Below, piece by piece: positions 1 through 12,680 of a stretch of DNA of 64,000 nucleotides. This DNA comes from Bicyclus anynana (lineage: Eukaryota; Arthropoda; Insecta; Lepidoptera; Nymphalidae). A program made the position numbers and the translations under genes. Numbering within the stretch: position 1 is the stretch's first letter; every line of letters begins with the position of its first letter. The stretch is from positions 10,940,109-11,004,108 of the forward strand of contig NC_069100.1 of the NCBI RefSeq assembly GCF_947172395.1, read 5' to 3'. The notes beneath the pieces were generated by a model, which saw only the letters and a list, made by a program, of their open reading frames with translations, ran no database searches and was not told the origin of the DNA.

Positions 1-837
1 TAGCAAACCTTCAGTATATGCTTCAACCGTAAACCGAAATATCCTTAGGAGATATTTGACAATTGTGTAAATTATTACAATTTCTTTAATTTTACTCCCT
101 GCGTGAAGGTGACTGAGGATTCAAATTGAACATTGTAAAGCCAAAAACTCTGCAACTTTACAAATGCTGGCTTTACTAAGAGCTTTTATTTAAACATTTT
201 TCAGTCAACAACTACAAGTTACAAGTTCTATTGGAAAGACTTCAACGCGAGTTCAGTCACTTTCCTAACTGCTTTTAATAATAATGAAGTTATTATTAAT
301 ATTATAACATTTAAATAAATGTAAACAACCTATTTTAACAGTTAGGCTTTCCTCCTCAAAGAATAGTTTAAACCCACCATGCTCCAAAGCAGGTTAGCGG
401 GTTTAGGGCTATAATGTTATAAGTACTTTAACGAACATTATCAGACGCAAATGAGAATGAAAAATACTTTATACCTAGCAACTATATTAGAAAATATATC
501 AAAATCAGTTGAGCCGATTGACCACAAATACCGTGACTCAAGATTTTTACGTGTGTAGGTATTAGATAAAGTCCGAGACACTAAACCAACGTATATCACC
601 CGACGTTGAGTAACAGAGCATAAATAATTGTGGTTTCAAGAACATATCGTTTTCAGTAATTATATATTTGTGTCAAGTTGGTGTCAAGAGTCAAGAGACA
701 AATCGGTCGACATCTTGCCTCTAATGTTCCTCTCGATCGAATTTCGACCACGGCGGTCAATCGATCATACGAGTATCATGAGCACGCCATGAACTTAAAA
801 AGTTAATAGTTAATGGTCATCTTTTACTAATACTTTA

Positions 838-1050
838 GCCATCACACTAATATTATAAAAGCGAAAGTTTGTGTGTGTAAGTGTGTGTGTGTGTTTGTGT
901 GTTGTTCCTCCTTTACGCTGCGGCTACTGAAGCGATTTAGTTGAAATTGGAAATAATTTTTTTTACTATGGATTAACACATAGGCTACTTTTACATAACG
1001 GAAAAATCCATGGTTACCGCGGAATTCTTAAAAAACTGAATTCTGTGCAG
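838..1050 (+). mobile_element. Helitron-like fragment with GT microsatellite
   Basis: CTAATATTATAAAAGCGAAA, a GTGTGT run (870-903), then TACTGAAGCGATTTAGTTGA and AACACATAGGCTACTTTTA. The 3' hairpin end is degraded. Confidence 0.6.
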
Positions 1051-1885
1051 ACTAGATATAAACCTCGTCGACAAAAAAAATCTTTGAATATTAGATTAAA
1101 AATTGCCTCACCATTAGGCTGCGACTATACAACGACTAATATAGTCGTCCGATTGTCGTACGACTAGACGCATCGAAAAACATTACAAACATTAACATGT
1201 AATTTTTGCTACACTTGTAAACCTATAAATGTCTGATATATAAATAATAAATAAGCGATTACTTATAATTATTGGGCTGATATGAATTACATAAGGGACA
1301 TGTTGAATATTGAATGCTATAACGATCAAGGAATGTGACATTAAATGCTTACTGACGTTCAGTTTGTAAATTATTGTAGGCCTGCCGTAATAAAAAGCTT
1401 TGATAGAATGATTTAGAACTGGACTTAATTCTCAGAGAATCCCGTTCGGTTCCCGTCCGTTGGACTATTGTCATACTCATTCACATCACAAAGCTTGTCG
1501 CTTACATGTTTGAAAATATTTTTTTTCAAGTATGTTGCTTAAAAAAATAAATAATTGTGAGACCAGCTGTCTTACTTTTCTGGCGTAAATGTTATGGGTT
1601 AGTCATTAATTTAGGAAATGTGTTATTGGAAATTTAGGATATTTTAGGAAATCTGGTCTTGTGATGTTGTTAAAACGGAAACTACGTACCGGAAAGTATG
1701 TAGTGTTCTCTTTAGGTATTTCTTCCAAGTAAGCTCGCTTCCATCTTTGACCGTCTAATATACTTAATTTAGTGGTACTTAATTAATAATAACCGCCTTT
1801 TTCGTATTCCGTAAAGCCCATTGTTATCGAAAATCACTATATCAAACACACTCGTTAGTTACTTTAATGAGTAATCAATAAAATA

Positions 1886-2045
1886 TTCATCACCATCATC
1901 ATTACCAGCCGATGGACATAGACCTCTTGCATGGACTTCCAAACAAAACTGTCTCGAGTTACCACCATCCAGTGGCAGGGCTGTAGGGGGAGGTCAGTAC
2001 CAGTCAACCTTTCCAACTGCCAACTTTACCTGCTCGTGCTGCAGA
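1886..2045 (-). mobile_element. RTE-type 3' end, inverted
   Basis: CATCACCATCATCATTACCA followed by GCCGATGGACATAGACCTCT, the same 3' family in inverse orientation, diverged. Confidence 0.7.
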
Positions 2046-2444
2046 CTGATCGACGAGGCTTTGGTGACCAACTAATGCTGGTATAACCACAGTAGATATA
2101 TTACAAGCAGTATAATAACTCGGCCATATTTTTGAAATAAATACCTACAGCCGCGCGCTCCGTAAACATGTGATAGGGCTGCCTGTCTCCAGCATTTTAA
2201 TTACATTTGCCAACTTTGTGTTTCCATTTAGTTATGTGATTGTAAATATACTTTTTTTTAAATAAACAAATAAAATACTTTGTAAATTGTAGTAAAATAG
2301 GAAGTGATCAATAAAATGCGTGTTGTTTTTTGATTGGTAGATTTAAATAAGGCTGATACTAATCAATGATCTTGAAGGACCTTCATATATTTATTTTGGT
2401 GATGCCATCTATCTATTACCACCACACTAGGTGACCAAATAATA

Positions 2445-2625
2445 AAAAATCGGTCAAGTGCGTGTCGGGCCACGCGCAGTGTAGGGTTCCGTAGATTATG
2501 TTAGCACTTTAACCCCTTATGTAATGTACAAAAATACTGATAACGATACCCCCACACTATAGAATAGACGATAAAAAATTGACCCTGACTTGGCATGTAG
2601 GGAAGGAACTACAAAAAACAAATTG
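2445..2625 (+). repeat. Dispersed repeat family X (copy 1)
   Basis: AATCGGTCAAGTGCGTGTCG, GGTTCCGTAGATTA, GATAACGATACCCCCACACT, ATGTAGGGAAGGAA. Copies are at 37021-37200 (same strand) and 53215-53635 (inverted, interrupted). No coding capacity is seen. Confidence 0.75.
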
Positions 2626-3049
2626 AGATTGACCGGGTTCGCTAGTAGTTTAATAAAAAAATCTGGATAGGTATATTGATATCAGCTGGCTCTTTACTTT
2701 TTTTATTCAAATACATTAAAGTATGAGCAACACAATAATGTTGTTAAATTCAAACAACTTCTTTACGTAACTTCTTTATTACCTTAAAATACAAAACATA
2801 CATGTCATAAGATTTAAATCTATGTATTACATAATAATCAAAGAAAACAACCTAAATGAAGAAGTTAATAAATAATTATTTAATAATATTATATTAACGT
2901 TTACGTCATTTACCTATTTACACAATTTTATCATTTAAGCATTTATTTATATATATATTTATTAAATTATGCCTTTAGAATACAAAATATTAATCAAACT
3001 TTATAAAAATAATAACTTTTTTCCTAGTCGTCATAATTAAAAAATCCAA

Positions 3050-3345
3050 TACACTGCGTTCGTCACCGCGGCACAGTCGCAACGGTCTTCACCCCACGAT
3101 CACCCCACGTACGAGCTGCGTAGGTATAGCTCGCGTTTCGACCTTTAGTATGAAGTCCAACTACTGCTTGTAATATATCTACTGTGGTATAACTATTCGA
3201 AACTGGCTAGATTTTGCAAATGTCACAGGCCGGTGTCGGGCAGCAGCGACACTGGCGCGGAAATATCCTGCCCTGCGAATGACCAACCCGCATGCCCAGC
3301 ATGGTCATTTTCGTGCATTATGAATAACAACAAAATAAAAAAATA
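3050..3345 (-). mobile_element. Possible LINE 3' remnant
   Basis: The minus strand has a GC-rich stretch (GGTTGGTCATTCGCAGGGCA, CAGTGTCGCTGCTGCCCGAC) ending toward an A/T-rich tail at 3345. It resembles degraded retrotransposon ends; no intact frame. Confidence 0.35.
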
Positions 3346-3924
3346 GTAAATACGGAATCACTTGACATAAGAATCATTTACAATAGTTAATAAACTTCAT
3401 GTGTATCAAAATGTTTAGGGGTGAGATTTTAACTACAGAAAATAAAGACCACAGATCGAGTCAAGGGTAATCAACTAGAAAAGCTATTGAGTTTTTCTTT
3501 CAAGAAATTCTTCAAAAATTTTTTTTTTTGCAATTTTCAAATATACCACATAATTGCATCGATACAAAAATGAATACCTACTTAATATAAATAAACGCAA
3601 TAAGAATATTATGTATTTAAATCACATTTGTATGAGTCATTAGGCACAATAACAAATGTTGTGTTATTAATACATAATGTATCAGATATAACACTATAAC
3701 TTATATTTAATACATAATGGTAATGAAGGGCTGCCCTTTATATGGGATAATTTAATATTTTTATTTCTATTTTTTACTAGCTAACACTTGATTGCGATCT
3801 CCCTTGGTGTAAAATGAAGGTTGAAAAATTTATACTAAGCGAGCAGATGCCCGCGACTTCGATTGCGTGGAAAGGTAATCTCTGACTCTGTAACGATTAC
3901 TATAGGAGGTTTTTATTTTTTGTA

Positions 3925-4045
3925 AGTTTCCTTGACTGCGATCTCATCTGATGGTAAGTGATGATGCAATCTAAGATAGAAGCGGCTAACTTAGGCGTAG
4001 TATTAAAGCTAAATCGCTTGGCGGTACGTCTCTGCCAGTAGATCA
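3925..4045 (-). mobile_element. LINE-tail fragment
   Basis: TTGACTGCGATCTCATCTGA, GTAAGTGATGATGCAATCTA and AAATCGCTTGGCGGTACGTC match 53355-53500. Confidence 0.6.
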
Positions 4046-5699
4046 AGATTAAGAGCTATTGAAAAATAAATATAATGAATGCTGTTATCAATTGTGTCAG
4101 ATTTAAAGTAAATTACTTGAGACAAACTAGTTTACGAACGACAAGCATTTCCGTGCCACGTCGCTAGGCTCGTCCTTAAAGTAACTTCGTTACATTTCAC
4201 GTACATAGAGACAAGTGGCATTTTATTGGGTGACAAGTATGCGGCCGTACTGGGATTGTAGGGTGACCAAGTTGTTGTGTATCAAGATAATGTATTGAAC
4301 AGAATTAAGCAAGCATTACCTATAGGTCAATACATATAAATACAATTTAAGAGTCTATCTGTGATTTTCTAAACTGCTTATTTACTAGAGAACAAAACAC
4401 AAACAAGCTTTTTTTTAATTTTTGTCTGTCTGTTTGACCGGGCTAATTTTTTGAACGGCTGGACCTATCTTAATGGGATTTTCACTGGAAGTTGCAGGAG
4501 GTTATTGAGTTACACATAGACTACTTTGTATCTCGATAATATTCATGGTTACCCGGAATTTCCCGCGTATGAGGTAGCAGGCGTCCGTTAGTACAATAAT
4601 ACAATAAAATTAAATAAAATCCTTTATTTGGTAATTTTTTTTAATAATAAATCAAAAACCATTTTATACTATTTTTTTTTATTTTTTCCGTTATTGAGTA
4701 AGTAACGTATATCGAAATACTTTCACGTATAAATTATGAATAAACTAGCCAACAGCCTTCGTCCGCGGAAATCTGAGTCGCATGGCATGATACGAGTATG
4801 AAAAGGCAATGCGGGCAGCCATCACTCCATCATAAATGCAGATTAAGCATTACCTTGTAACGGAGTACCTTTAAAATTGATAATATTTTTCAAGATATTC
4901 ATTAAAAGCAAATGATGTCAAGACATCAACTTGTGACGAGTAATATTTTTGCTTATTGGGGTTAATATAATGCTTATCCCATTTTTGCCACGCTTTTCAT
5001 TGATGCTCCGCTCCTATTGGCCGTAACGTGATCTTATACACTCTTAACCTATGACACTCACATATAACGTTACAAAGATATTTTTTCTTATTTATTATAA
5101 TTTTAAGACTTGTCCCCCAAAAGTCAGTAGAATGGTTCCCTTACTACAGCCCCATCTATATTCTCTACAATTGATAAAATAAAATCTTGTCCAGTGCATC
5201 ACAAAAACTGCTCTTAAAAAGTTATTAATTAACACCAGATGTAGGAAACGCAGTGGTGTTATTTAAACGGATGCGGTAACACGTAATGTTACTCATATTC
5301 TTCTAATTGATACTAGGTTAGCGTAGTTTACCATGGCTCAGTACTTATTATTCTGAAACAAGAATCTTGTCCAAAAAGGATTCACCTACTGTAGTACAAA
5401 TTACTAGTCCTTTACAAATAAATTGACAAAATAACACAATTCATTAACACAATTCATTAGGTACTACGAGTTACAATTATTAGTATTTTAGCAGACGTCT
5501 GCGATTCCGTTTGCCCTCGGGAACCAGTGATTATTTTAAGATAATATATTAATCCATGGAGTAATCTATCGATGTTCTTCTGAGTTTTAGCATTTGGGGC
5601 GTGAATAATTCACCCAGCATACACATTTAGATACAGACACAGCTAATAATTTGTACTACTAAATTGCCGCGTCCATATATTTTCTTAGTTGCAGCTTGC

Positions 5700-5815
5700 A
5701 CTCGTATAAATGCTTACGTCAAGCGCTTCGTGTGGGCTCCTTCCGCGTTCCAGCCGAGGGCGCGGCGTGTCGGGGCGGCGCACTAGTGCAGGCAGCGCGT
5801 CCTTTTATGTATTGC
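5700..5815. promoter_or_regulatory. CpG-rich island with TATA-like box
   Basis: GTATAAATGCTTACGTCAAG is followed by about 80 bp very rich in CG dinucleotides (GAGGGCGCGGCGTGTCGGGG). It may be a promoter or transposon 5' end; no coding sequence can be tied to it. Confidence 0.3.
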
Positions 5816-5877
5816 TTACATGAAAGTTTTGAATGACCGTGTATTTGCGGCGGTGAAATTACAGGCACGTGATTCTA

Positions 5878-6047
5878 CCTCGTTGGTTCAGTGGTTAGCC
5901 TATGTGGTTGCGCATCAAGAAGTCCTGGGTTTGAATCCTGGGTCGGGCAGTTTGAGATACAGAGATTTACTTTCTTTTAAGAAATTTTCAGATAGCGGAG
6001 GTGGGAAGTTGCCGGTGTTACAATCTCGTGCCCGGAGAGCACGTTAA
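5878..6047 (+). mobile_element. SINE family B (tRNA-like head CCTCGTTGGTTCAG)
   Basis: A tRNA-like head with A-box TTCAGTGGTTAGCC and B-box GGTTTGAATCCTGG is followed by a non-tRNA body. The spacing is tRNA-like, but the cloverleaf cannot be closed convincingly, so this is a SINE and not a tRNA gene. Confidence 0.6.
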
Positions 6048-6120
6048 ACTATCGATCATGGTCTTATCGTTAACATCTGATAGTGGTCGTTTAATGAATT
6101 TAACAAACCTCTAAAATAAA

Positions 6121-6408
6121 TCATTAACAACCCATATTTAGCTCACTGTTGAGCACGAGTCTCCTCTCATAATGAGAGGGATTAGGCCTAATAGTCACGC
6201 AGGCCCAATGCGGATTGGCAAACTTCACACATGTAGAGAATTAAGAAAATTCTCAGACGTGCAGCCAAGAAATTTTCCTTCGCCGTTTTGAGACACTAGT
6301 TATCAAAATTCTTAAAATGCACTCAACTGAAAAGTTGGAGGTGCATGAACCAAATTCGAATCTACGCCCTCCGAATCGAAGTCAGAGGTCATATCCACTG
6401 GGCTATGT
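6121..6408 (-). mobile_element. SINE family A copy, inverted
   Basis: Inverted copy with AACCCATATTTAGCTCACTG at the tail side and ATATCCACTGGGCTAT at the head side; more diverged than the copies at 45-49 kb. Confidence 0.8.
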
Positions 6409-8097
6409 ACTTAAAACTAAAATAAAAAATATACTTTGTAAATATTTTGATTAAGTCAATACATTCTACCCGGCTTCTGTAAATAAATACCGCCATCGAT
6501 CTTTCGAAATACACGAGTACAACAGAGAGATCGTTCTGATTAATAAATAATTAATGTGGAATACTCTGCGAGCTTCCTGGGTCATCGTGCCGGTGGCATT
6601 AAGTACTTATATTGGTTCATATTTTTAGTGAACTAGTCGAACCAACGCTTTTATTGTTTTTGTTCTATAATTAATAATCTAGTTCTAATATCGCAGATCT
6701 GTCTCCTCTTTTACTCTATACCAAGCTTCCTGTAGCCAAGTTACACTTCAATTCTCTTTTAACGAACGCTTCGTAAGTAAAAAAAAACTGTGTAGGGCAC
6801 GACGACATTGGTTATCGACAGCATTCAATCTGATATGTTATGTTCATACGTTTTTCGAAGCGTTAGCGTTTGTAGAAATATAATTGATGTGTAACATGGC
6901 TAGGACCTCAGGTTAGTTCTTGCGAGGACTATTGTTTCCATTTATGGAAGAGATCAGCTAAATACCAGTTTTTGATTCGGTGGATCACCGAGCTAGAAAA
7001 CTCTTTGATTTAAGCGTTATCTAACGCCAAACTGTAAACGTTGGAGCATCGCTGAAATTTCAACAAAATTTATTACGGAAAGGGCACCCAGGAAATTTTT
7101 GAACTGGTTCCTCGTTCAACATTTTAACTGACAGGTATCGCAATAATCTTCACCCATCCTTAGGAATTGTATGAAGCGTTTTAGCTCTTTATTTCTGATT
7201 TACACTACGAAGTTATGGTATACTCTTCTAACCTCCGTTTTCCCTTCCACCCACATCATCTTCAAATCCAGGATGAATAGGCAAGAGTGTTCCACCACAG
7301 GCTGTATCATCACTAAATAGCAGGCATGATTGCCAATCCAAGTGCTAGCCTATACAATTAAAGAAAGACCACACGTCCTATAATAATTATTATTTAATAA
7401 TATTGTCCGTGACTGGTAAATTGCATCCAATAATTCTGATATAGTGTAGCTGATCGATCAGTGCGTCCATTAATTGGTGATATTACTGATTCACATGGCG
7501 ATAAATCAGATGAAAGATGAAATGGAAAGAGTATCAAAATACCTGGACCTTGCTCAAGTGATTACCGCCATGTGTAATTGTATATTTTGGGTCATCTGTA
7601 ATTTTTACATTTTAAATTTATTTTACAAGTAATTTATTTAGATAATGGTAAATAAGTAAATAAAAGAAAATTTGTTCAAAATAACTAAAATAATAGACAT
7701 ATAAATAAATAGACGTATAAAGTGTCTGTTTGTCATTTTGAAAATCCATTACGATATATACATACGATGCGGATATGCCTACGTTAACAGTCCTGAAACC
7801 AAACCTTACAGTGATCTCCGTAAGAAATACCACGCAGTTAATTATAGTACGTCAAAATATACTTCACCTTGCAGACAATGTTGTTCATTGAGCAATTATA
7901 CCATCGATTCCCATAAATTACAATTTGATTACCGCGACACAGGTGGGCGTAGTATAGTTACGAACATATTTTAAGATGCAAATCTACATTCCTCGAGAGC
8001 GGTGATTTTCCTGACATGTGATAAAGAACACTATTAGTTAATTAGATTAGTAGCGGCTGTTACTTAGCGGAAATATACTCATCAGCTGCTTATCCAT

Positions 8098-8535
8098 AAT
8101 AATATTATAAATGTGAAAGTGTGCGTATCTGTCTGTCTGTTTGTTTGTCTGTCTTTCACGGAAAAACGGAGCGACGAATTGACGTGATTTTTTAAGTGGA
8201 GATAGTTGAAAGAATGGAGAGTGTCATTGACTACTTTTTGTCTATTTCTAACCCCCCACTTCCCTAAAATGGGAGGTGGAAGTTTGTATGGAAAATTCCG
8301 CTATTTTCAAGCTAAAAGTTGGTATGCAGTCTATTTGTGATTAAAAAAACCGTGCAACATTTTTTTTTTGAAAATCCGCCCCAACACCTTAAAAGAGGAT
8401 ATGAAATTTTATATGGGCTGTTTTGCAGTTTTTAAGGTAGGAAGCTATAAATCGGTACACAGACTCTTTGTTCTGTGCTCTAAACCATGTTACCCCGAAT
8501 TTAGCGCGTGAGAAGCCGCGGGCAAAAGCTGGTAT
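8098..8535 (+). mobile_element. Non-autonomous repeat, Helitron-like
   Basis: AATATTATAAATGTGAAAGT start, TCTGTCTGTTTG microsatellite-like run, and AAGCCGCGGGCAAAAGCTGG end. This is a common style of lepidopteran repeat; the exact 3' end is unclear. Confidence 0.55.
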
Positions 8536-8699
8536 TGTAATAAACACAATATATACAGGGTCAGTCTTACTTACGTCTTAAGACTGGAATAGGAGAAGAT
8601 TTGAAACATTAATTAACCACGCTGTTCCAATATAAAGTCCATATTATATTTCTCTTTTTCACTACAACTTAACAAGAAGACTATACCTAAATATATTCT

Positions 8700-8850
8700 T
8701 AGGTATGCAGTTTTCCTCACGATGTTTTATCTTCACCGCAGATGATATTTAATTTCCCAAAATGCACATGAAAAGTTTGAGGTGCATGCCCCGGACCGGA
8801 TTCGAACCTACGCCCTCCAAATCGAAGGCAGAGGTCATATCTACTCTCAA
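8700..8850 (-). mobile_element. SINE family A, truncated inverted copy
   Basis: Only the head half of the family is present (CACGATGTTTT to CAGAGGTCATATCTACT). It abuts another tRNA-headed SINE at 8860-8950. Confidence 0.75.
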
Positions 8851-8859
8851 ATTTCTTAG

Positions 8860-8950
8860 AATAAAGAAAAGCTCAATATTTCATAGCCTGATCAAGGAAA
8901 CGAACCTAGTATCTCATTATATAACCACTGGACCAACGAGGCAGTTTATT
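8860..8950 (-). mobile_element. SINE family B fragment, inverted
   Basis: The + strand reads CCACTGGACCAACGAGG, the inverse of the family B head, preceded by AATAAAGAAAAGCTCA, which is shared with 39750-39835. Confidence 0.6.
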
Positions 8951-9410
8951 CCAGCAATTTACGATCCCATCAAAGCGAGAGTAGTTCTGTTTTTGTCTGC
9001 ATAGGTATGGTATCCATGAATACCAAACCCAAACCAAACTTCTACATTGGTCAAGGTAACCTCAAAGCCATAACTCTCTGCTATCTCGCGCCATACCCGA
9101 TACGCCTGCATGGCGGTAGTACTAAAAGCTATCTCCAATTTGGACGCAAATGTCGCAACGTCACGCCCTTGGCATTCAGGTAACTTTGTATGTAACGCAT
9201 GTGGAGTACGCCGACTGGTTTGTTGATCGCTTTATGCAATGCTAAGCCATTTCCAGCGATTTTTAAGAATCTATTTTTACATATCATGCGGAACCCAATA
9301 TAATAGAGTATAAGGTATTGTGGAAATCTTTAAACCGTGAAAATAATAATTAACCGCGTGATCTACGGAGTGTGCGCAAATATTACAGGCTATTAAGAAA
9401 ATTGTTATCT

Positions 9411-9611
9411 ATACTATTATAATAAAGCTGAAGAGTTTGTTTGTTTCTTTGTTTGATTGAACGCGCTAATCTCAGGAACTACTGGTCTGCTTTGAAATAT
9501 TCTTTCAGTGTTAGATAGCCCGTTTATAGAGCAAGGCTATAGGCTATAAATTATACCCTTATTCTTAAGGGAATGGGAACCACACGGGTAAAACCACGCG
9601 GCGTCAGCTAG
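9411..9611 (+). mobile_element. Helitron-like fragment
   Basis: TACTATTATAATAAAGCTGA start and ACCACGCGGCGTCAGCTAG end; the body shares ACGCGCTAATCTCAGGAACT with the inverted pair at 41947-42350. Confidence 0.65.
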
Positions 9612-10489
9612 TATTGAATAAATTGATAAAAATATAGTGCCGACAAAAAGTTTTTTGTAAAATCTTTTTAAAAAAGGGAAAATACTGCAATTTACGAAAT
9701 AGGATCCATTATTAATTTTAGAAATGCAAGAAAACCAAACCAAAATGAACAAAAAACACGTAAGTATTGTAATACTAAATGGTATTTAATACATCTGTAT
9801 GAATTTCAATAAAAATGTTTCTATTAAAAATGCAATGTGCCCCAAGATAGTTTAATTATAAAGGATATTTATTTATTTATTTTACCAACACAAATATAAC
9901 AAAATATCAGCGTCCGATAGTTATTTAATCGTGTTAATGATAATGATAACAGTACAGAAAATAAACTTGATTCAGTATTGCATAAGACCATCACCGCAAA
10001 TAATTTATGACTCGTCGGCACTTACAAAAATATGTACACTATTATAGCCCGAGAGCCTGACGCGAAACGTTAATTCAAATGACTTTATAGGTCGGGAGCG
10101 CGCGGCAAATGTCTTTATGCAAATACGAATGGCTCCATTTAATTGTGTTTGTATCAACAGAGTCGCAGTTAAAGTTATTTATTGGAAAGGGCGAGGAAAA
10201 CCACTCCAATACTTGTAATGTAATGTTGTTGTTTAATTAATTCGATACAAATGTGTCTATATGTAGGTACATGATTTAATTTCAAATCTTATCAACCTTC
10301 GCGTATACCTGCGACTTCGGGTATGTAGATTGTAAAATGTACTATTAAATTGAAACTTATTTAGGCTTGATTTGAAGAGCTAGCGAATGCGTGATGCGTG
10401 TTACGAAAAGTGTGATCGGGTGATGCAAACGGACGTAGAGATGAAGATATAGGTTAGTGAATATAGAAAGAGAAACAATTAAATTTCCG

Positions 10490-10681
10490 GCCGCTCAGAA
10501 TTTGCGTTTCTGACAGGTTGTGATCGAATGAGCGAATTTTGAACTGGCGTACAAGGTTGTTGAACAGTTTCAAGGTTACGCCAATTCTTTGTCTTTATAG
10601 TCATAATACAAAAAACGGCAATTGTAATTGAATATGTTTGTCCCATTCGATCACCTGACAGAAACGCAATATCTGAGCGGC
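10490..10681. repeat. Foldback: ~37-bp inverted arms with a ~115-bp loop
   Basis: GCCGCTCAGAATTTGCGTTT and the following bases to 10530 are matched in reverse complement at 10644-10681 (ATTCGATCACCTGACAGAAA then CGCAATATCTGAGCGGC) with a few indels. There are no flanking target duplications and no coding. Confidence 0.75.
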
Positions 10682-11787
10682 TGCACATCACGTTTCGTAT
10701 GTTATTGTAGGAGTAAGAGAAAGCAGTGCACGCGCACATTTTCTTTCTCTCTCCTTGTCATACAATAGATGGAGCTAAAGACGTAGAGAAAGAGAGCTTT
10801 TCTTTCGTGTGGTGGTCTAAAACACAATCGCATTTTTTAAAACGTGTTTGTTATACCAAAAAGTGCGACGTATTTTTAGCAAGTTTTACGAAACGTTGTT
10901 CTGTTAGAAGCGGTGGTTTTCCACTAGTATATTTAAAAAAAAATTAAAAAAAAATCAAGCTGGACTCATTGAGTTGCAGAAAACAATCGAAAGATGGAAA
11001 CATATCAATATTAGAAATTATATTTTATAACTGAAGTTAACGTGAATTACGTATGCGTGAATAAAATTATCGGGCAGTACCGTAAGCCTGGCCCCGTATG
11101 GAGTTGAAACTACGACCCCATTCGTGCAAACAGACAGCACTTTATTATTATTGCATCTGATAATAAAAACAAATGGATTGCAATGTATCTAGCCGCGCCC
11201 TTCTATCCACATATGTGTCTTCCATTAACCATATTTAAATAAAAATTCATCATAAATTATCCATTTACCATAATATATTACGAGTGCTAAAAGTTCATCA
11301 TAAATTAACGCCAACTATGAAGAATATTTTCCAAAACGGAAAACAAATCCAAAAATGTAGAAATACATTTTCTTTACTACAAAAATATTTCAAAATAAGG
11401 CAATGAATGCGTTGCCGTATGATCGATTTGAAGAATGCATATTATAAAGTATCAATAACTAGAATCTAGGGTAAACGTAATATGATATATCATGGAAAAT
11501 GTTTTATTACTATAGTATGCGCATTATCATCTGAGTCGTCCGGTCATAAAAGTCAAAAAAGATAGGAATGTGCAGCGCGCCTACCTGCGCACCCTAATTA
11601 TCGATAAACGGCTACCTGCGCACGTGCTAATGATGAGTCAATAATGATTTGGACGATTCTGATTGGTCGGTTTCTAATGTAATTGCATTGCGTATTTTTT
11701 TTGCTATAAATGTGTTTACTGCAATTAAATAAATACATTAATGTGTTACTCGTTGCGCACTATGGATACTAATATATAATAAATTTG

Positions 11788-11832
11788 GCAGAAGACGAAG
11801 ATTCTGATGATGAAGACTCAGATGAAGATTAA
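11788..11832 (+). pseudogene. Acidic C-terminal coding fragment with AATAAA (uncertain)
   Basis: The frame AEDEDSDDEDSDED ends in TAA at 11830-11832 and is followed about 90 bp later by AATAAA (near 11925). This looks like the acidic tail of a gene or transposon product, but no upstream coding is joined to it. Confidence 0.25.
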
Positions 11833-12461
11833 TTTTATTTAGTTAATAATTATATAATATGAAATATGTATTATATTAAATCAAATATTGTTAATTTTTT
11901 TAATTTTGTGAACAAGATACGATAATAAACTTTACTTATCGATAATATGTCTTTCATTGTTACACCCTTCACTAGACGGCTCCATAAGACCCATAAGTGC
12001 AAGCGAGATAGATATAGAGAAATGATTTATGGCCCTAAGACTCAGTTGTTAATGCTATTAGTATAACTACTATATACGTCCAATGTTCAGCATTGGACAT
12101 TAAATGTCCAGGATTCAAGTTGGTCAAAACAAATGACGACCTTTCAGTAGACAATGCCAGGGGCGTGCAGGCGTTAACTAGGGTATGCAATACAGGATTG
12201 TAATGAACCCTCAGGGTAGGCAGTACATTATTGCATCTACGAACTGAACAACTAGCAGCTGAAGCTGAAATAACGTCGAAGAATAAAAATTGTACTTATA
12301 ACGCGCCTTTAACTAATGTAATCCTACTGTCTACTAATATTACCGAAAGGAGTGTGGATTTTCATCATCCTCCTAACAAGTTAGCCCGCTTCCATCTTAG
12401 ACTGCATCATCACTTACCATCAGGTGAGGTTGTAGTCAAGGGCCAACTTGTCAAGAATAAA

Positions 12462-12680
12462 AAAAAATATAAACACGAAAGTTTGTATGGATGTAATTTT
12501 GTTTGGATGTTTGTTTCTTTTTTATTCCGCTACTACTGAAGTGATTTGGCCGATATTTGGAAGGGAAATAGATTTTACTCTGATTTAACACTTGCTACTT
12601 TCATTCCGGAAAATCCATACTTCTCGCGGAATTTGTGAAAAATATAATTCCACGTGGACGAAGTCGCGGGCTTCCACTAG
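12462..12680 (+). mobile_element. Helitron-like non-autonomous element
   Basis: AAACACGAAAGTTTGTATGG at the start; it ends in ACGAAGTCGCGGGCTTCCAC plus TAG. It belongs to the same group as 838-1050 and 61855-62031. Confidence 0.65.

Larger units (their letters stand above)
1..5700. other. Intergenic DNA with repeat fragments
   Basis: No gene is supported. Besides the elements listed (838, 1886, 2445, 3050 and 3925), a Helitron-like fragment ends near 4591 (GGCAGGCGTCCGTTAG style), and the rest is AT-rich sequence without recognisable structure. Confidence 0.6.

Noticed and set aside
5878..5950. tRNA gene
   Set aside because: A-box and B-box are present but the acceptor stem does not close and a SINE body follows; the same holds for the heads at 22005 and 31683.
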